15,127 nt of DNA, taken from NCBI GenBank assembly GCA_014378155.1, contig JACMOF010000086.1, forward strand, positions 1-15,127, given 5' to 3'. This document shows positions 7,010 through 14,809 of the stretch, piece after piece. The position numbers and the translations under genes were made by a program. The first letter of the stretch is position 1. Every line of letters starts with the position of its first letter. A model generated the notes under the pieces. It was given only the letters and a program-made list of their open reading frames with translations. It was not told where the DNA came from and searched no databases. The stretch comes from Caulobacter sp. GTDB lineage: Bacteria > Pseudomonadota > Alphaproteobacteria > Caulobacterales > Caulobacteraceae.

Positions 7010-7099
7010 CCGTCTTCCCGGCAAGGCCGGGACCCAGATTCATCCAGAGCGGCTCACGGGTTTCACCTGGATCCCGGCCTTCGCCGGGAAGACGGAATT
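7010..7099. repeat. Long palindromic intergenic repeat, copy 2
   Basis: Inverted arms at 7010-7037 and 7067-7095 differ by one base change and one missing base. Each centres on the same CCCGGC(GAA)GGCCGGG-type hairpin as copy 1, and both copies end in CGGAATT. The 29-bp interior is unrelated to that of copy 1. It sits between the cytochrome stop and the RidA start and could reduce readthrough, or process the message, between these genes. Confidence 0.82.
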
Positions 7100-7103
7100 A
7101 TAG

Positions 7104-7496
7104 TCAATGAGCCTGCAGGTTGATCGGCTTCTTCACAGCCTTGAGCTTCACCCGCGCGGCGGCCACGTCGGCGGGGGTCACCGGCTTGCCCTTGTTACCC
7201 CAGGAGGAGCGGACATAGGTCAGGATGCCCGACAGTTCGGCGTCGCTGAGGTCGTCCTTGAACGACGGCATGCCCGCCCGGCCGGCCAGGACGGTGGCCA
7301 TCACCGGCCCGGCGTCGCCCTGCACGAAGGCGTTGCCGGCCAGGGCCGGGAAAGCGCCCTTGACGCCCTTGCCGGTGGTCTGGTGACAGGCCGAGCAGTT
7401 GTCGTTGAACAGCGACTGTGGCGTCGCCGCATGCGCCGAGACAGCGAAGGCCGACACGGCCAGGAGGCCGCAAGCCAAGACGATCGAACGGCTCAT
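7104..7496 (-). CDS. Periplasmic c-type cytochrome, class I
   Basis: 130-residue single-heme cytochrome c. A signal peptide (about 1-23, ending AHA) is followed by the heme motif CSACH (C34, C37, H38) and a likely axial Met76 in AGMPSF. The segment LSDAELSGILTYVRSSW is the usual C-terminal helix. The longer upstream frame lacks a signal, so I chose ATG 7496, which has GGAGA just upstream. It begins 41 bp after the FAD oxidase stop on the same strand. The likely role is to take electrons from that flavoenzyme in the periplasm and pass them to the respiratory chain. The partner is inferred from neighbourhood only. Confidence 0.9.
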   Translation of the reverse strand: MSRSIVLACGLLAVSAFAVSAHAATPQSLFNDNCSACHQTTGKGVKGAFPALAGNAFVQGDAGPVMATVLAGRAGMPSFKDDLSDAELSGILTYVRSSWGNKGKPVTPADVAAARVKLKAVKKPINLQAH

Positions 7497-7537
7497 GGAA
7501 TCTCCAAACCCACGTTTTCCCAAGGCATAGCTTAGGC

Positions 7538-9142
7538 TCATGCCGCGCGCACCCGGGCATGCAGCTTGCCGATCTGCTGCCAGGCTGATTCGATCGCGCC
7601 GGCCTGCCAGCCGCCCAGATAGGTCAGGTGCTCGCCCGACAGATAGATGCGGCCGTCGGGCTCGCACAGCACGGGATAGGACTCCTTGCGGCCGTCCTCG
7701 CTCCACTCGGCCCAGCCGCCCAGATTGAACTGCGCCAGGTGCCAGCTGAACGAGAAGGCGGTCTCGAAGTTTTCGGCATATTCGGGGAACACCTTCTGGC
7801 CGGCGGCCACGGCGAAGGCCGCGCGGTCGGCGGGGTTCTTCATGCTGACCTTCACCGCCTCACCGCCGAAGGCGTAATAGCCCAGCAGCACGCCCTTCTG
7901 GCTCTGCCAGCCGGTGGACGGCAGGGTGATCGTGCCGATGCCCGGCATGTCGTTGTAGATGTGGCCGCCATAGATGAAGTGGTTGTCTTCCCAGAACCGG
8001 GTCTTCATCTGCAGGCCGATCTTGTTGACCGGCGCATAGGCCACGCCGGACATGGCGGCCTTGAACGGCTTGGAAAAGTCGGCGTCGATGTTCTTCAGCA
8101 CGCTCAGCGGGATGGTGCAGATGCAGTAGTCGGCCGAGATGGTGTCCTGCTCGCCGAACTTGTCGGTGTAGGTGACCGTTACACCCTTGGCGTTCTGCTT
8201 GATCTTGTCGACCACGCAGGAATAGCGGATCAGGCTGCCGACGCGCTTTTCAAAGCCCTTGGCGATCTGGTCCATGCCGCCGATCGGCTGCAGCATGGTG
8301 CGCTGCTGCTCGTAGCCGGCGACCGAGGTCAGCACCTGCCAGGCCTTGGAATGCAGGATGTCGGCCAGGCTGTAAGGCGTGGACTCCTTGCCGGGGCCAG
8401 GATCGACGCCGGCCCCGGGCTTGACGTCGAAGCCGCGGCCGTCGGCGCCGGTGTAGCTGGGGTCGGTGGCCGACAGCCGGCCTTCATTGATCATGTAGGC
8501 CACGAACAGGTCGCGATCCTCGGCCGTCATCGGCGCGTCGAGCTGGCCCTTGGAGGCGGCCTTGGCGATCATCTCGGCGGCATGGCCGCGGGCGTCGGCG
8601 GCGATCTGGCCCTTGCGGACCGGCTTGCCCTTCAACGGGCCCTCGCCCTTCTCGAAATAGACATAGGCGGCGTCATTGTCGTTGACGAAGCTCTCCAGCA
8701 GCACGCCGAACAGCTTGGTGTAGTGCAGGGTCGAGCGGTGGTGATACGGAATCCGCCACGGGCCGTGGTTGATATACAGGCCCTCGTCGAAGTCGCAGGT
8801 CTGGGCGTTGCCGTTCAGGTCGGTGTGCTGGAAGCCCTTGCGCGCGCTCTGGCAGCGACCGCCGGCGAACGACCGGGCCTCGATGATCTGCACCTGGTAG
8901 CCGGCCTTGGTCAGCTCATAGGCGGCGGTCATGCCAGCCAGGCCGGCGCCCAGCACCACCACCTTGGTCCCCTTCGCGTCGCCTTCCAGCGTGGGGGGCG
9001 CGGCCATGGCCGAGGAAAAGCCGAAACCCAGGGCGTCCATGCCGGCCATGGCCAGCGAAACGCCGCCGAAGGCCGCGAGACCCTCGAAAAACCGCCGCCG
9101 CGTCAACACGCCACCCGACGCCGCGACCGATTGATCACCCAT
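7538..9142 (-). CDS. Tat-exported FAD amine/L-amino-acid oxidase family protein
   Basis: 534-residue flavoprotein of the monoamine oxidase family. The N-terminus carries a twin-arginine motif, TRRRFFEG (14-21), and a hydrophobic stretch ending SSAMAAPP. The FAD-binding GAGLAG lies at 65-70, with E88 and GGR at 94-96 following. The C-terminal flavin motif is SGEHLTYLGGWQAGAIESA (502-520). K374 in VNKIGLQM aligns with the MAO lysine near flavin N5. Trp477 in LGGWAEW stands where animal MAO has its covalent-flavin cysteine, so FAD is probably non-covalent. Substrate is unknown. ATG 9142 starts the Tat signal directly and has GGGGG upstream; an extension to 9235 would bury the signal. The cytochrome c and RidA genes follow. 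Confidence 0.9.
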   Translation of the reverse strand: MGDQSVAASGGVLTRRRFFEGLAAFGGVSLAMAGMDALGFGFSSAMAAPPTLEGDAKGTKVVVLGAGLAGMTAAYELTKAGYQVQIIEARSFAGGRCQSARKGFQHTDLNGNAQTCDFDEGLYINHGPWRIPYHHRSTLHYTKLFGVLLESFVNDNDAAYVYFEKGEGPLKGKPVRKGQIAADARGHAAEMIAKAASKGQLDAPMTAEDRDLFVAYMINEGRLSATDPSYTGADGRGFDVKPGAGVDPGPGKESTPYSLADILHSKAWQVLTSVAGYEQQRTMLQPIGGMDQIAKGFEKRVGSLIRYSCVVDKIKQNAKGVTVTYTDKFGEQDTISADYCICTIPLSVLKNIDADFSKPFKAAMSGVAYAPVNKIGLQMKTRFWEDNHFIYGGHIYNDMPGIGTITLPSTGWQSQKGVLLGYYAFGGEAVKVSMKNPADRAAFAVAAGQKVFPEYAENFETAFSFSWHLAQFNLGGWAEWSEDGRKESYPVLCEPDGRIYLSGEHLTYLGGWQAGAIESAWQQIGKLHARVRAA

Positions 9143-9371
9143 ACGACCCCCGAAATTTTCTTGTGCTGTGATCGATCGTCCGCGAACCGGACGCCCCAGC
9201 TTGCGCATCACGAAACTTGCGCCTCGCCGGAGCAATGCGAAACCCCCCGGGCCGTCCTTAAAACCCGCTTATGCCGTGCGCATGGGCGCCGGAAGCGCCG
9301 CCTGCGCGAACAGCGGGCGAAGTGAAATTTCACTCTCTTGACCAAAAACGAGAACAGCGAATCGAAACGAA
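9143..9371. promoter_or_regulatory. Upstream region of the amine oxidase, with a perfect 14-bp palindrome
   Basis: This gap between the oxidase start and the receptor terminator has no convincing gene. It contains AGTGAAATTTCACT at 9321-9334, a perfect 14-bp palindrome in an AT-rich patch, about 180 bp upstream of the oxidase start. It could be an operator for a dimeric regulator. I found no clear -35/-10 pair. Confidence 0.4.
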
Positions 9372-9398
9372 AAGAGCCGGGCGCGAGGCCCGGCTCTT
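9372..9398 (-). terminator. Rho-independent terminator of the TonB-dependent receptor gene
   Basis: A perfect 11-bp stem, AAGAGCCGGGC and GCCCGGCTCTT, around a 5-base loop lies 25 bp after the receptor stop codon. On the minus strand the stem runs into CTCTTTTCGTTT, a modest T-rich tail. It separates the receptor transcript from the amine oxidase genes. Confidence 0.8.
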
Positions 9399-9423
9399 CC
9401 GCCATCGAGGGCAGGTCCAGCGA

Positions 9424-11982
9424 TCAGAAGCTGTAGACGACCTTGCCGTAGTAGTAGCCGCCGTTGATGCCGAAGGGCGAGAACGAGGGGAACTGGGTCA
9501 CGTAGCCGTTGCTGTTGTTTTTGAGATAGTGTTCGCGCAGCAGGCCGTTGATCCGGTTGGGATAGCTGTTGAGCAGGTTGTTGGCGCCGATCGTCAGCTT
9601 CACCGAGTCCAGCAGCGCATAGCTGATGTCCAGGTCGGTGATCAGAGCCGTCTTGACCGTGGTCTTCATCAGGTTGGACGAGCCGCTGTCATTGCTCAGG
9701 CCCGAGGATTCGCCGTAGACCGTTTCCTTCAGGTTCACTGCCCACTTGTCCAGGCTCCAGAAGGCGCCGGCAATGATCTTGTACTTGGGCGAGGTGTCTT
9801 CCAGATTGGCGATCGAGATGGCGTCGAACAGGGTCAGGCGCGGATCCAGGCCAGGCGGATTGGCTGCGATCTTGGTGACTTCGGTCTTGTTGTAGCTGCC
9901 GCTCAGCGTCCAGTCGATCCGGCCCCAGGTGTCGAAGTCGGAATAGTAGGTGCCGACGAAATCGACGCCCCGGGTGCGGGTGTCGAGACCGTTGACGAAC
10001 ATGTTGGCGCCGACGCTGTAGGTGGCGTTGGTGCGGATCGAGGAATCCACATTGACGCCGTTGGCCGCCAGGGCCGCGATGACCGCCGGCGAGACGATGC
10101 CGTTGGTCACCTTCACGCCGCCGACCGTGATGATGTTCTCGCCGTACAACGTGCCGGAGCTGACGATGCGGTTCTTGATCTTGATCTCATAGGCGTCGAG
10201 CGTGATCGTCAGCTTCGGCGCCAGATGCGTGACCAGGCCGATGCTGAAGTTTTCCGACTTTTCCGGTTTCAGGCCGTTGATGCCCAGCAGGCTGGCGCCG
10301 GGCGAGTTGGGCGGCAGTTGGCCGCTGATCGAGCTGGGCGAGACATTGATCCCCGAATAGTAGGACTCCGCCAGGGTCGGCGCCCGGAAGCCGCTGCTGA
10401 CCGTGCCGCGCAGGGCGACGGCCGGCGAGAAGTCGTAGCGCGCGGTCAGCTTGGCCACGGTGGTGTCGCCAAAGTCGCTGAAGTCCTCGTAGCGGACAGC
10501 GGCGTCCAGCTTCAGGGGCGCGATCGGGCTGAGGGCGATGTCGGCATAGATCGCCTTGTTGTTGCGCTTGTGCTTGCCGGCGTTGACCGGGGCGAAGCCG
10601 AAATAGGACTGCGAACCGCCGCCATAATAGGTGGCCCTGTCCCCGGCCGTGATCTCGTAGGTTTCCTTGCGGTATTCGCCGCCCGCCGCGAAGGTCAGCG
10701 GGCCGGCCATGCCGACCTCGAAGTCATGGCTGACGTCGAGGGTGTTGCTCCACTGGGTGTTGATGAAGCCGCCGGCGTGGATGTTGCGCGGCGTGTAGCC
10801 GGCGGTCGTCAGGGTCGAGGTGTCGGCATAGAGCGAGGCGTTGGCGGTGTTCAGGACGTTGACCGAGTCGTCGTCCTTCCCATAGGTCGAGCTGATGTCC
10901 CAGTTCCAGGCGTTGGTCACGCCGCTGAGGCCGCCGGTGACCGCGTAGTCGGTCTCGGTGATCGACTCCTTGGGGTCAAAGCCCAGGGGAAACGCAATGT
11001 CGGTCGCCATCTTGCCCTTGACGACGTTGGGCAGGCGATAGTTCTCGTGGGCCGCGCTCCATTTGCGGCCGATGGTGCCGAAGCTGTAAAGCTCGATGTC
11101 CGGGGTGATCTCGTAGCCGGCGTTGTAGGCCAGCACCGTCTGGCGGTACTGGGCGTCGCCGGCGATGCGGTTCACATAGGGCCAGTTGGGGGCGTTCTTG
11201 ACCTGCGGATAGCTCTTGGCCGGGCTGTTGTTGGCGCCGGCGTTATAGACCGAATCCACCACGCGCGGGTCATAGGCGCCGCGGAAGCTGTAGCCGTGGT
11301 ACTTGGTCTCGCCCGTCAGGTTCAGATAGGACTTCTCGGTCGGGGCGATGCCGATATTGGCGGTGAAGTCGCCGGTGGTTCCGCCGCCGTCCTGATAGCC
11401 GCCACCGCTGATGATCACCTCACCGCCGGACGTGGCCTTCTTCTGGATGATGTTGATGACGCCGGCGATGGCGTCGGTGCCGTACTGGGCGGCGGCGCCT
11501 TCCAGCAGCACTTCGATGTGGTCGACCGAGGCCAGCGGGATGAAGTTAAGATCAGCGGCCGCGCCGCCCTGATAGGCCCCGCCCAGCACGGCCAAGTTGG
11601 CCGTGCCATGACGGCGCTTGCCGTTCAGCAGAACCAGGGTGTGGTTGGGACTGATGCCACGCAGCTTGGCCGACAGGGTCAGGGCGGCGGTGTCGCCGCC
11701 GAAGGCCTGGGCGTTGAAGGAGGGCACGTTCTGGGCCAGGGCCTGGATCATGTCCGGCTGGCCCGTGCGCTTGAGAACGTCGCTGCCGAGCACCGTGATC
11801 GGGGCCGGGCTGTCCACGGCCTTCATGCCGGTGGTGCGCGTGCCCGTGACGATGACGGTTTCGACTTCGGTGGGATCCGGGGTCTCCGGAGTGTCCGCGC
11901 TGGCAGCAAAAGCCGCACCGGTCGCGCAAAGCGAAATGAGCGACACTCCTGCGAGCAGAATATTCCGCGAGTAATTATTCAT
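9424..11982 (-). CDS. TonB-dependent outer-membrane receptor
   Basis: 852-residue outer-membrane receptor for energised uptake. It has a signal peptide (about 1-27), a TonB box ETVIVTG (41-47), and a plug domain (about 50-185) with VLLNGKRRHG (117-126) and EGAAAQYGTDAIAGVINII (161-179). A long region of alternating amphipathic strands forms the barrel and ends in GKVVYSF, whose terminal aromatic is the usual barrel-assembly signal. No N-terminal signalling (STN) domain is present. Caulobacter has dozens of such receptors and the ligand cannot be told from sequence. GAGGGGG precedes the ATG. It is upstream of and co-directional with the oxidase-cytochrome-RidA genes, but a terminator intervenes, so a functional link is only possible. 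Confidence 0.95.
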   Translation of the reverse strand: MNNYSRNILLAGVSLISLCATGAAFAASADTPETPDPTEVETVIVTGTRTTGMKAVDSPAPITVLGSDVLKRTGQPDMIQALAQNVPSFNAQAFGGDTAALTLSAKLRGISPNHTLVLLNGKRRHGTANLAVLGGAYQGGAAADLNFIPLASVDHIEVLLEGAAAQYGTDAIAGVINIIQKKATSGGEVIISGGGYQDGGGTTGDFTANIGIAPTEKSYLNLTGETKYHGYSFRGAYDPRVVDSVYNAGANNSPAKSYPQVKNAPNWPYVNRIAGDAQYRQTVLAYNAGYEITPDIELYSFGTIGRKWSAAHENYRLPNVVKGKMATDIAFPLGFDPKESITETDYAVTGGLSGVTNAWNWDISSTYGKDDDSVNVLNTANASLYADTSTLTTAGYTPRNIHAGGFINTQWSNTLDVSHDFEVGMAGPLTFAAGGEYRKETYEITAGDRATYYGGGSQSYFGFAPVNAGKHKRNNKAIYADIALSPIAPLKLDAAVRYEDFSDFGDTTVAKLTARYDFSPAVALRGTVSSGFRAPTLAESYYSGINVSPSSISGQLPPNSPGASLLGINGLKPEKSENFSIGLVTHLAPKLTITLDAYEIKIKNRIVSSGTLYGENIITVGGVKVTNGIVSPAVIAALAANGVNVDSSIRTNATYSVGANMFVNGLDTRTRGVDFVGTYYSDFDTWGRIDWTLSGSYNKTEVTKIAANPPGLDPRLTLFDAISIANLEDTSPKYKIIAGAFWSLDKWAVNLKETVYGESSGLSNDSGSSNLMKTTVKTALITDLDISYALLDSVKLTIGANNLLNSYPNRINGLLREHYLKNNSNGYVTQFPSFSPFGINGGYYYGKVVYSF

Positions 11983-12377
11983 CTATACCCCCTCATGCGC
12001 TTAACGCGCGATTGTGTTCTCCTCCATGACGCTTCAACCCAAGTAGGCTATTCTTATTTTTGGACGCGAATACAAACTGAACTCACGGACATTGCCGCGC
12101 ACTGACTGTTCGCCGAACCTGAAATTTCTGCAACAGATCGTTCCGTTACCGAACCGCAACAGCGCCGTTGCAGGCTCAGGCGCCCCTTTGGACGGCGCCG
12201 TTTGCGGCTTTTGAGCAGATCGCTGTGCAGCGCAACGGCGCCAAACCGCCACAATTCCCCCCAGTCGGGCGCCCGCCTGTTGGCTGAACGTCTCAAGGTG
12301 GTGAGCGGTCGTTCGCACGGAAAACTTGAGATGTGGCCGGCGTGAGGGCGCGTTGGGGGCAACTGCGCGCCCCTACC
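11983..12377. other. Gene-free upstream region of the TonB-dependent receptor with nested inverted repeats
   Basis: No frame here looks like a gene. An AT-rich patch near 12045-12075 may hold the receptor promoter. The segment 12156-12242 has related inverted repeats: GCAAC-AGCGCC-GTTGC (12156-12171), and a longer hairpin pairing GGCGCCGTTTGCG (12194-12206) with CGCAACGGCGCC (12231-12242) with one bulged base. These could be part of a leader RNA or an old repeat element; the role is unknown. Confidence 0.4.
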
Positions 12378-12410
12378 TTCCGCTTATCCCGACCAACGTC
12401 GGGACCCTAG
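12378..12410. repeat. Diverged single-arm copy of the palindromic repeat
   Basis: This 33-bp segment matches the left arm of copy 1 at 25 of 33 positions. The core hairpin is CCCGAC-CAAC-GTCGGG (12388-12403). Its one stem change, G-C to A-T, is compensated on the other side, so the hairpin is kept. It lies 24 bp after the stop of the fused permease gene and may terminate it. There is no second arm nearby. Confidence 0.65.
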
Positions 12411-12427
12411 CCGACTCGGCCGGGCGT

Positions 12428-13984
12428 TCACGGCTGTCCCGTTCTCAAACCCTTCTCCAGCGCCCTCGCTGCTTCCGTCGGCGAGCTCTTGTGGTCGTCG
12501 CGGTCAACGCTGAGATTGGCCGCCCTCATCGCCTCGACCGTGATCGCTCCGTCCAACCCGGCCAGCGCCTTGCGCAGCGGCGCGTCGTTCGCCCGGCTCG
12601 GCGAGACCAGCAGCACCGCGTCATAGGGCGGCAGAGCGCCCTTGGGGTCGCCCAGCACCACCAGGCCGTCGGCGGCGATGCGCCCGTCGCTGGAGAAGGC
12701 CGAGATCACGTCGGCCTCGCCCGAGCCGAGGGCGCGGTACATGAAGGTGGGCTGGAACTGGCGCTTGGCCTTGAACCGCAGGCCGTAGACGCGCTCGACG
12801 TTGGCCCATTCGGGGCGCGAGAAGAACTCCAGGTCGCCGCCCATCGTCAGGTCGGGCGCCTTGGCCGCCAGGTCGGCCAGGGTCCTGATCCCAAGCGCCT
12901 GGGCCTTGTCGCGGCGCATGGCCAGGGCGTAGGCGTTTTCGAAGCCCAGCGGCGCCAGCAGCACCACGCCGTCGCGGCGCTTCAGCTCGGCGCGCAGGCC
13001 ATCCAACACGGCGGCGCGGCCGGGATTGTCGGTGCGGCCCAGGACATTGGCCCACAGGGTGCCGGAATAGTCGACATAGGCGTCGATCTCGCCGGCCGCC
13101 AAGGCGCGATAGGCGACGGCCGAGCCGAGGTTGATCTTGCGGGTGACCCGCGCCCCATGCCCCTCCAGCCGGTCGGCCATCAGCTCGGCCAGTATATATT
13201 GCTCGGAGAAGTTCTTGGCCCCGATCACATAGGTCGAGGGGTGTGGCGCGAAGTCGGCGGCCAGGGGCGCGACGGCGGCGACCAGGCCGATGGTCAGGCC
13301 CACCAGGCCCGCGCCCCAGATCCGCTTGTCGCGCCGCTCGGCCCCGCGCTCGACCAGGCCCAGCAGTTGATCGACGGCCATGGCCAGGGCGGCCGAGCCG
13401 ATACAGCCCGTCAGCACCATCGCCCAGTTCTCGGTCTGCAGGCCGGAGAAGATGTAGTCGCCCAGCGAGGTCTGGCCGACGGGGGTCGACAGGGTCGCCG
13501 CCCCGATGGTCCACACCGCCGCCGTGCGCACGCCGGCCATGATCACCGGCAGGGCCAGGGGCAGCTCGCCGCGCCACAGCCGCTGGCGGTCGGTCATGCC
13601 GACGCCGCGCGCCGCCTCGACGATCGCCGGCTCGACACCGGTCAGGCCGGCCACGGTGTTTCGCAGGATCGGCAGCATGGAATAGAGGGTGAGGGCCAAC
13701 AGAGACGGCAAGAAGCCCAAGGCCGAGAAGCCGTGGCCGAACGCCCCCTTGGCCAGGTTGGAGAGCAGCAGCAACAGCGGGTAGAACAGCGCCAGCAGGG
13801 CCAGGCTGGGGATGGTCTGGACCAGTCCGGCCAGGGCCAGGGCCGGCCAGCGCAGGCGCGGGCTGCGGGCGGCCAGCACGCCCAGCGGCAGGGCGATGAG
13901 CAGGCCGAGCCCCAGGGCCGAGGCCGACAGCACCACGTGCCAGGCCAGGCGGTCGGGAAGGAGCGAGAGCAGACCGCTATTCAC
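12428..13984 (-). CDS. Glycine betaine/choline-type ABC importer: permease fused to binding protein
   Basis: 518-residue fusion. The N-terminal half (about 1-215) is an ABC permease with several membrane helices and the ATPase-coupling EAA loop EAARGVGMTDRQRLW (123-137). A further helix (about 222-243) leads to a substrate-binding domain (about 250-515) of the OpuCC/OsmF (YehZ) type, with VIGAKNFSEQYILAELMA, YVDYSGTLW and DVISAFSSDGRI. Family members bring in quaternary amines such as glycine betaine or choline; the exact solute is not shown. The start is GTG at 13984, overlapping the ATPase gene by 8 bp, so the two are translationally coupled. Tethering the binding protein to the permease removes the need for a separate secreted receptor. 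Confidence 0.93.
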   Translation of the reverse strand: MNSGLLSLLPDRLAWHVVLSASALGLGLLIALPLGVLAARSPRLRWPALALAGLVQTIPSLALLALFYPLLLLLSNLAKGAFGHGFSALGFLPSLLALTLYSMLPILRNTVAGLTGVEPAIVEAARGVGMTDRQRLWRGELPLALPVIMAGVRTAAVWTIGAATLSTPVGQTSLGDYIFSGLQTENWAMVLTGCIGSAALAMAVDQLLGLVERGAERRDKRIWGAGLVGLTIGLVAAVAPLAADFAPHPSTYVIGAKNFSEQYILAELMADRLEGHGARVTRKINLGSAVAYRALAAGEIDAYVDYSGTLWANVLGRTDNPGRAAVLDGLRAELKRRDGVVLLAPLGFENAYALAMRRDKAQALGIRTLADLAAKAPDLTMGGDLEFFSRPEWANVERVYGLRFKAKRQFQPTFMYRALGSGEADVISAFSSDGRIAADGLVVLGDPKGALPPYDAVLLVSPSRANDAPLRKALAGLDGAITVEAMRAANLSVDRDDHKSSPTEAARALEKGLRTGQP

Positions 13985-14741
13985 CGGTGATCTCCCGCAC
14001 CCGGGCGGCCTGGCGGCGGGGGGCCTGCATCAGGGCCTCGACGGCCGGGTCGGCATGGCCGGCCAGCAAAGTCTTCGGCGTATCGTCGGCGATCACCTTG
14101 CCCCCCGCCATCACCACGATGCGGTCGGCCAGCAGCGCGGCCTCGGCGATGTCGTGGGTGACCATCACGGTGGTCAGGTCGAGCTGGTCGTGCAGGCGCC
14201 GCACGTCGTCGGCCAGGGCGACGCGGGTGACGGAGTCCAGCGCCCCGAACGGCTCGTCCATCAGCAGGATCGACGGCCGGGCCGCCAGGGCCCGGGCGAC
14301 GCCCACTCGCTGGCGCTGGCCGCCGGACAGGGCGGCGGGGCGGCGCGCGGCGAGGGCGGCCGGCAGGTCGACCAGGGCCAGCAGCTCGGTGGTGCGTTCG
14401 GCGATCCTGGCGGGCTCCCAGCCCAGCAGGGTGGGGACGACGCCGATGTTCTCGGCCACGGTCAGGTGGGGAAACAGGCCCACCTCCTGGAACACATAAC
14501 CGATGCGCCGCCTCAGGGTCGGCCCGTCGAGGTCGGCGGTCGCCGCGCCATCAATGCGCACCCTGCCGGCGGTGAGTGCGACTAGGCCGTTGATCGTCTT
14601 CAGCAGGGTGGTCTTGCCGGCCCCCGACCCGCCGACCAGGGCCACGAACTGGCCTTGGGGGATGAAAAGGTCCGTGGGCTGGAGAACGGCCGCGCCGTCA
14701 TAGGTCTTGCTGACCTGGTCGAGGACGATGGCGTCGGTCAT
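13977..14741 (-). CDS. ABC transporter ATPase of a betaine/choline-type importer
   Basis: 254-residue ATPase that powers the adjacent fused permease. Walker A GGSGAGKT (37-44), Q-loop Gln85, signature LSGGQ (138-142), Walker B ILLMDEP (158-164), D-loop ALDS (167-170) and H-loop His196 are all intact. The protein ends soon after the core, so the CBS pair that senses ionic strength in OpuA-type ATPases is absent. I chose ATG 14741, preceded by TGGAG, over an upstream GTG at 14774. The gene is first in a two-gene operon and divergent from the small membrane protein at 14882. Confidence 0.94.
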   Translation of the reverse strand: MTDAIVLDQVSKTYDGAAVLQPTDLFIPQGQFVALVGGSGAGKTTLLKTINGLVALTAGRVRIDGAATADLDGPTLRRRIGYVFQEVGLFPHLTVAENIGVVPTLLGWEPARIAERTTELLALVDLPAALAARRPAALSGGQRQRVGVARALAARPSILLMDEPFGALDSVTRVALADDVRRLHDQLDLTTVMVTHDIAEAALLADRIVVMAGGKVIADDTPKTLLAGHADPAVEALMQAPRRQAARVREITGE

Positions 14742-14809
14742 GCGGCTCCAGAGGGAAGCGGCGCCGTGTCGCACGGCGTCGTGTCACAGTCAGCCAGAAC
14801 GCGCGGCGT

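Noticed and set aside
7628..9325. A 565-codon plus-strand frame opposite the amine oxidase
   Set aside because: Antisense shadow of a gene with clear FAD motifs; low-complexity composition and no ribosome site of note.
9208..9405. A 65-codon minus-strand frame between the receptor and the oxidase
   Set aside because: It begins inside the terminator stem and reads as Arg-rich noise.
9271..12105. A 944-codon open frame on the plus strand
   Set aside because: It lies opposite the TonB-dependent receptor. Its product is rich in Gly, Ala, Arg, Val and His-Asp runs typical of antisense GC-rich frames, with no recognisable domain.
12034..12362. Two minus-strand frames of 94 and 102 codons upstream of the TonB receptor
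   Set aside because: No good ribosome site, no recognisable motif, atypical composition, and they overlap the inverted repeats.
12326..13990. A 554-codon plus-strand frame
   Set aside because: Opposite the fused permease/binding protein; its Gln, Gly and Arg-rich product has no domain pattern.
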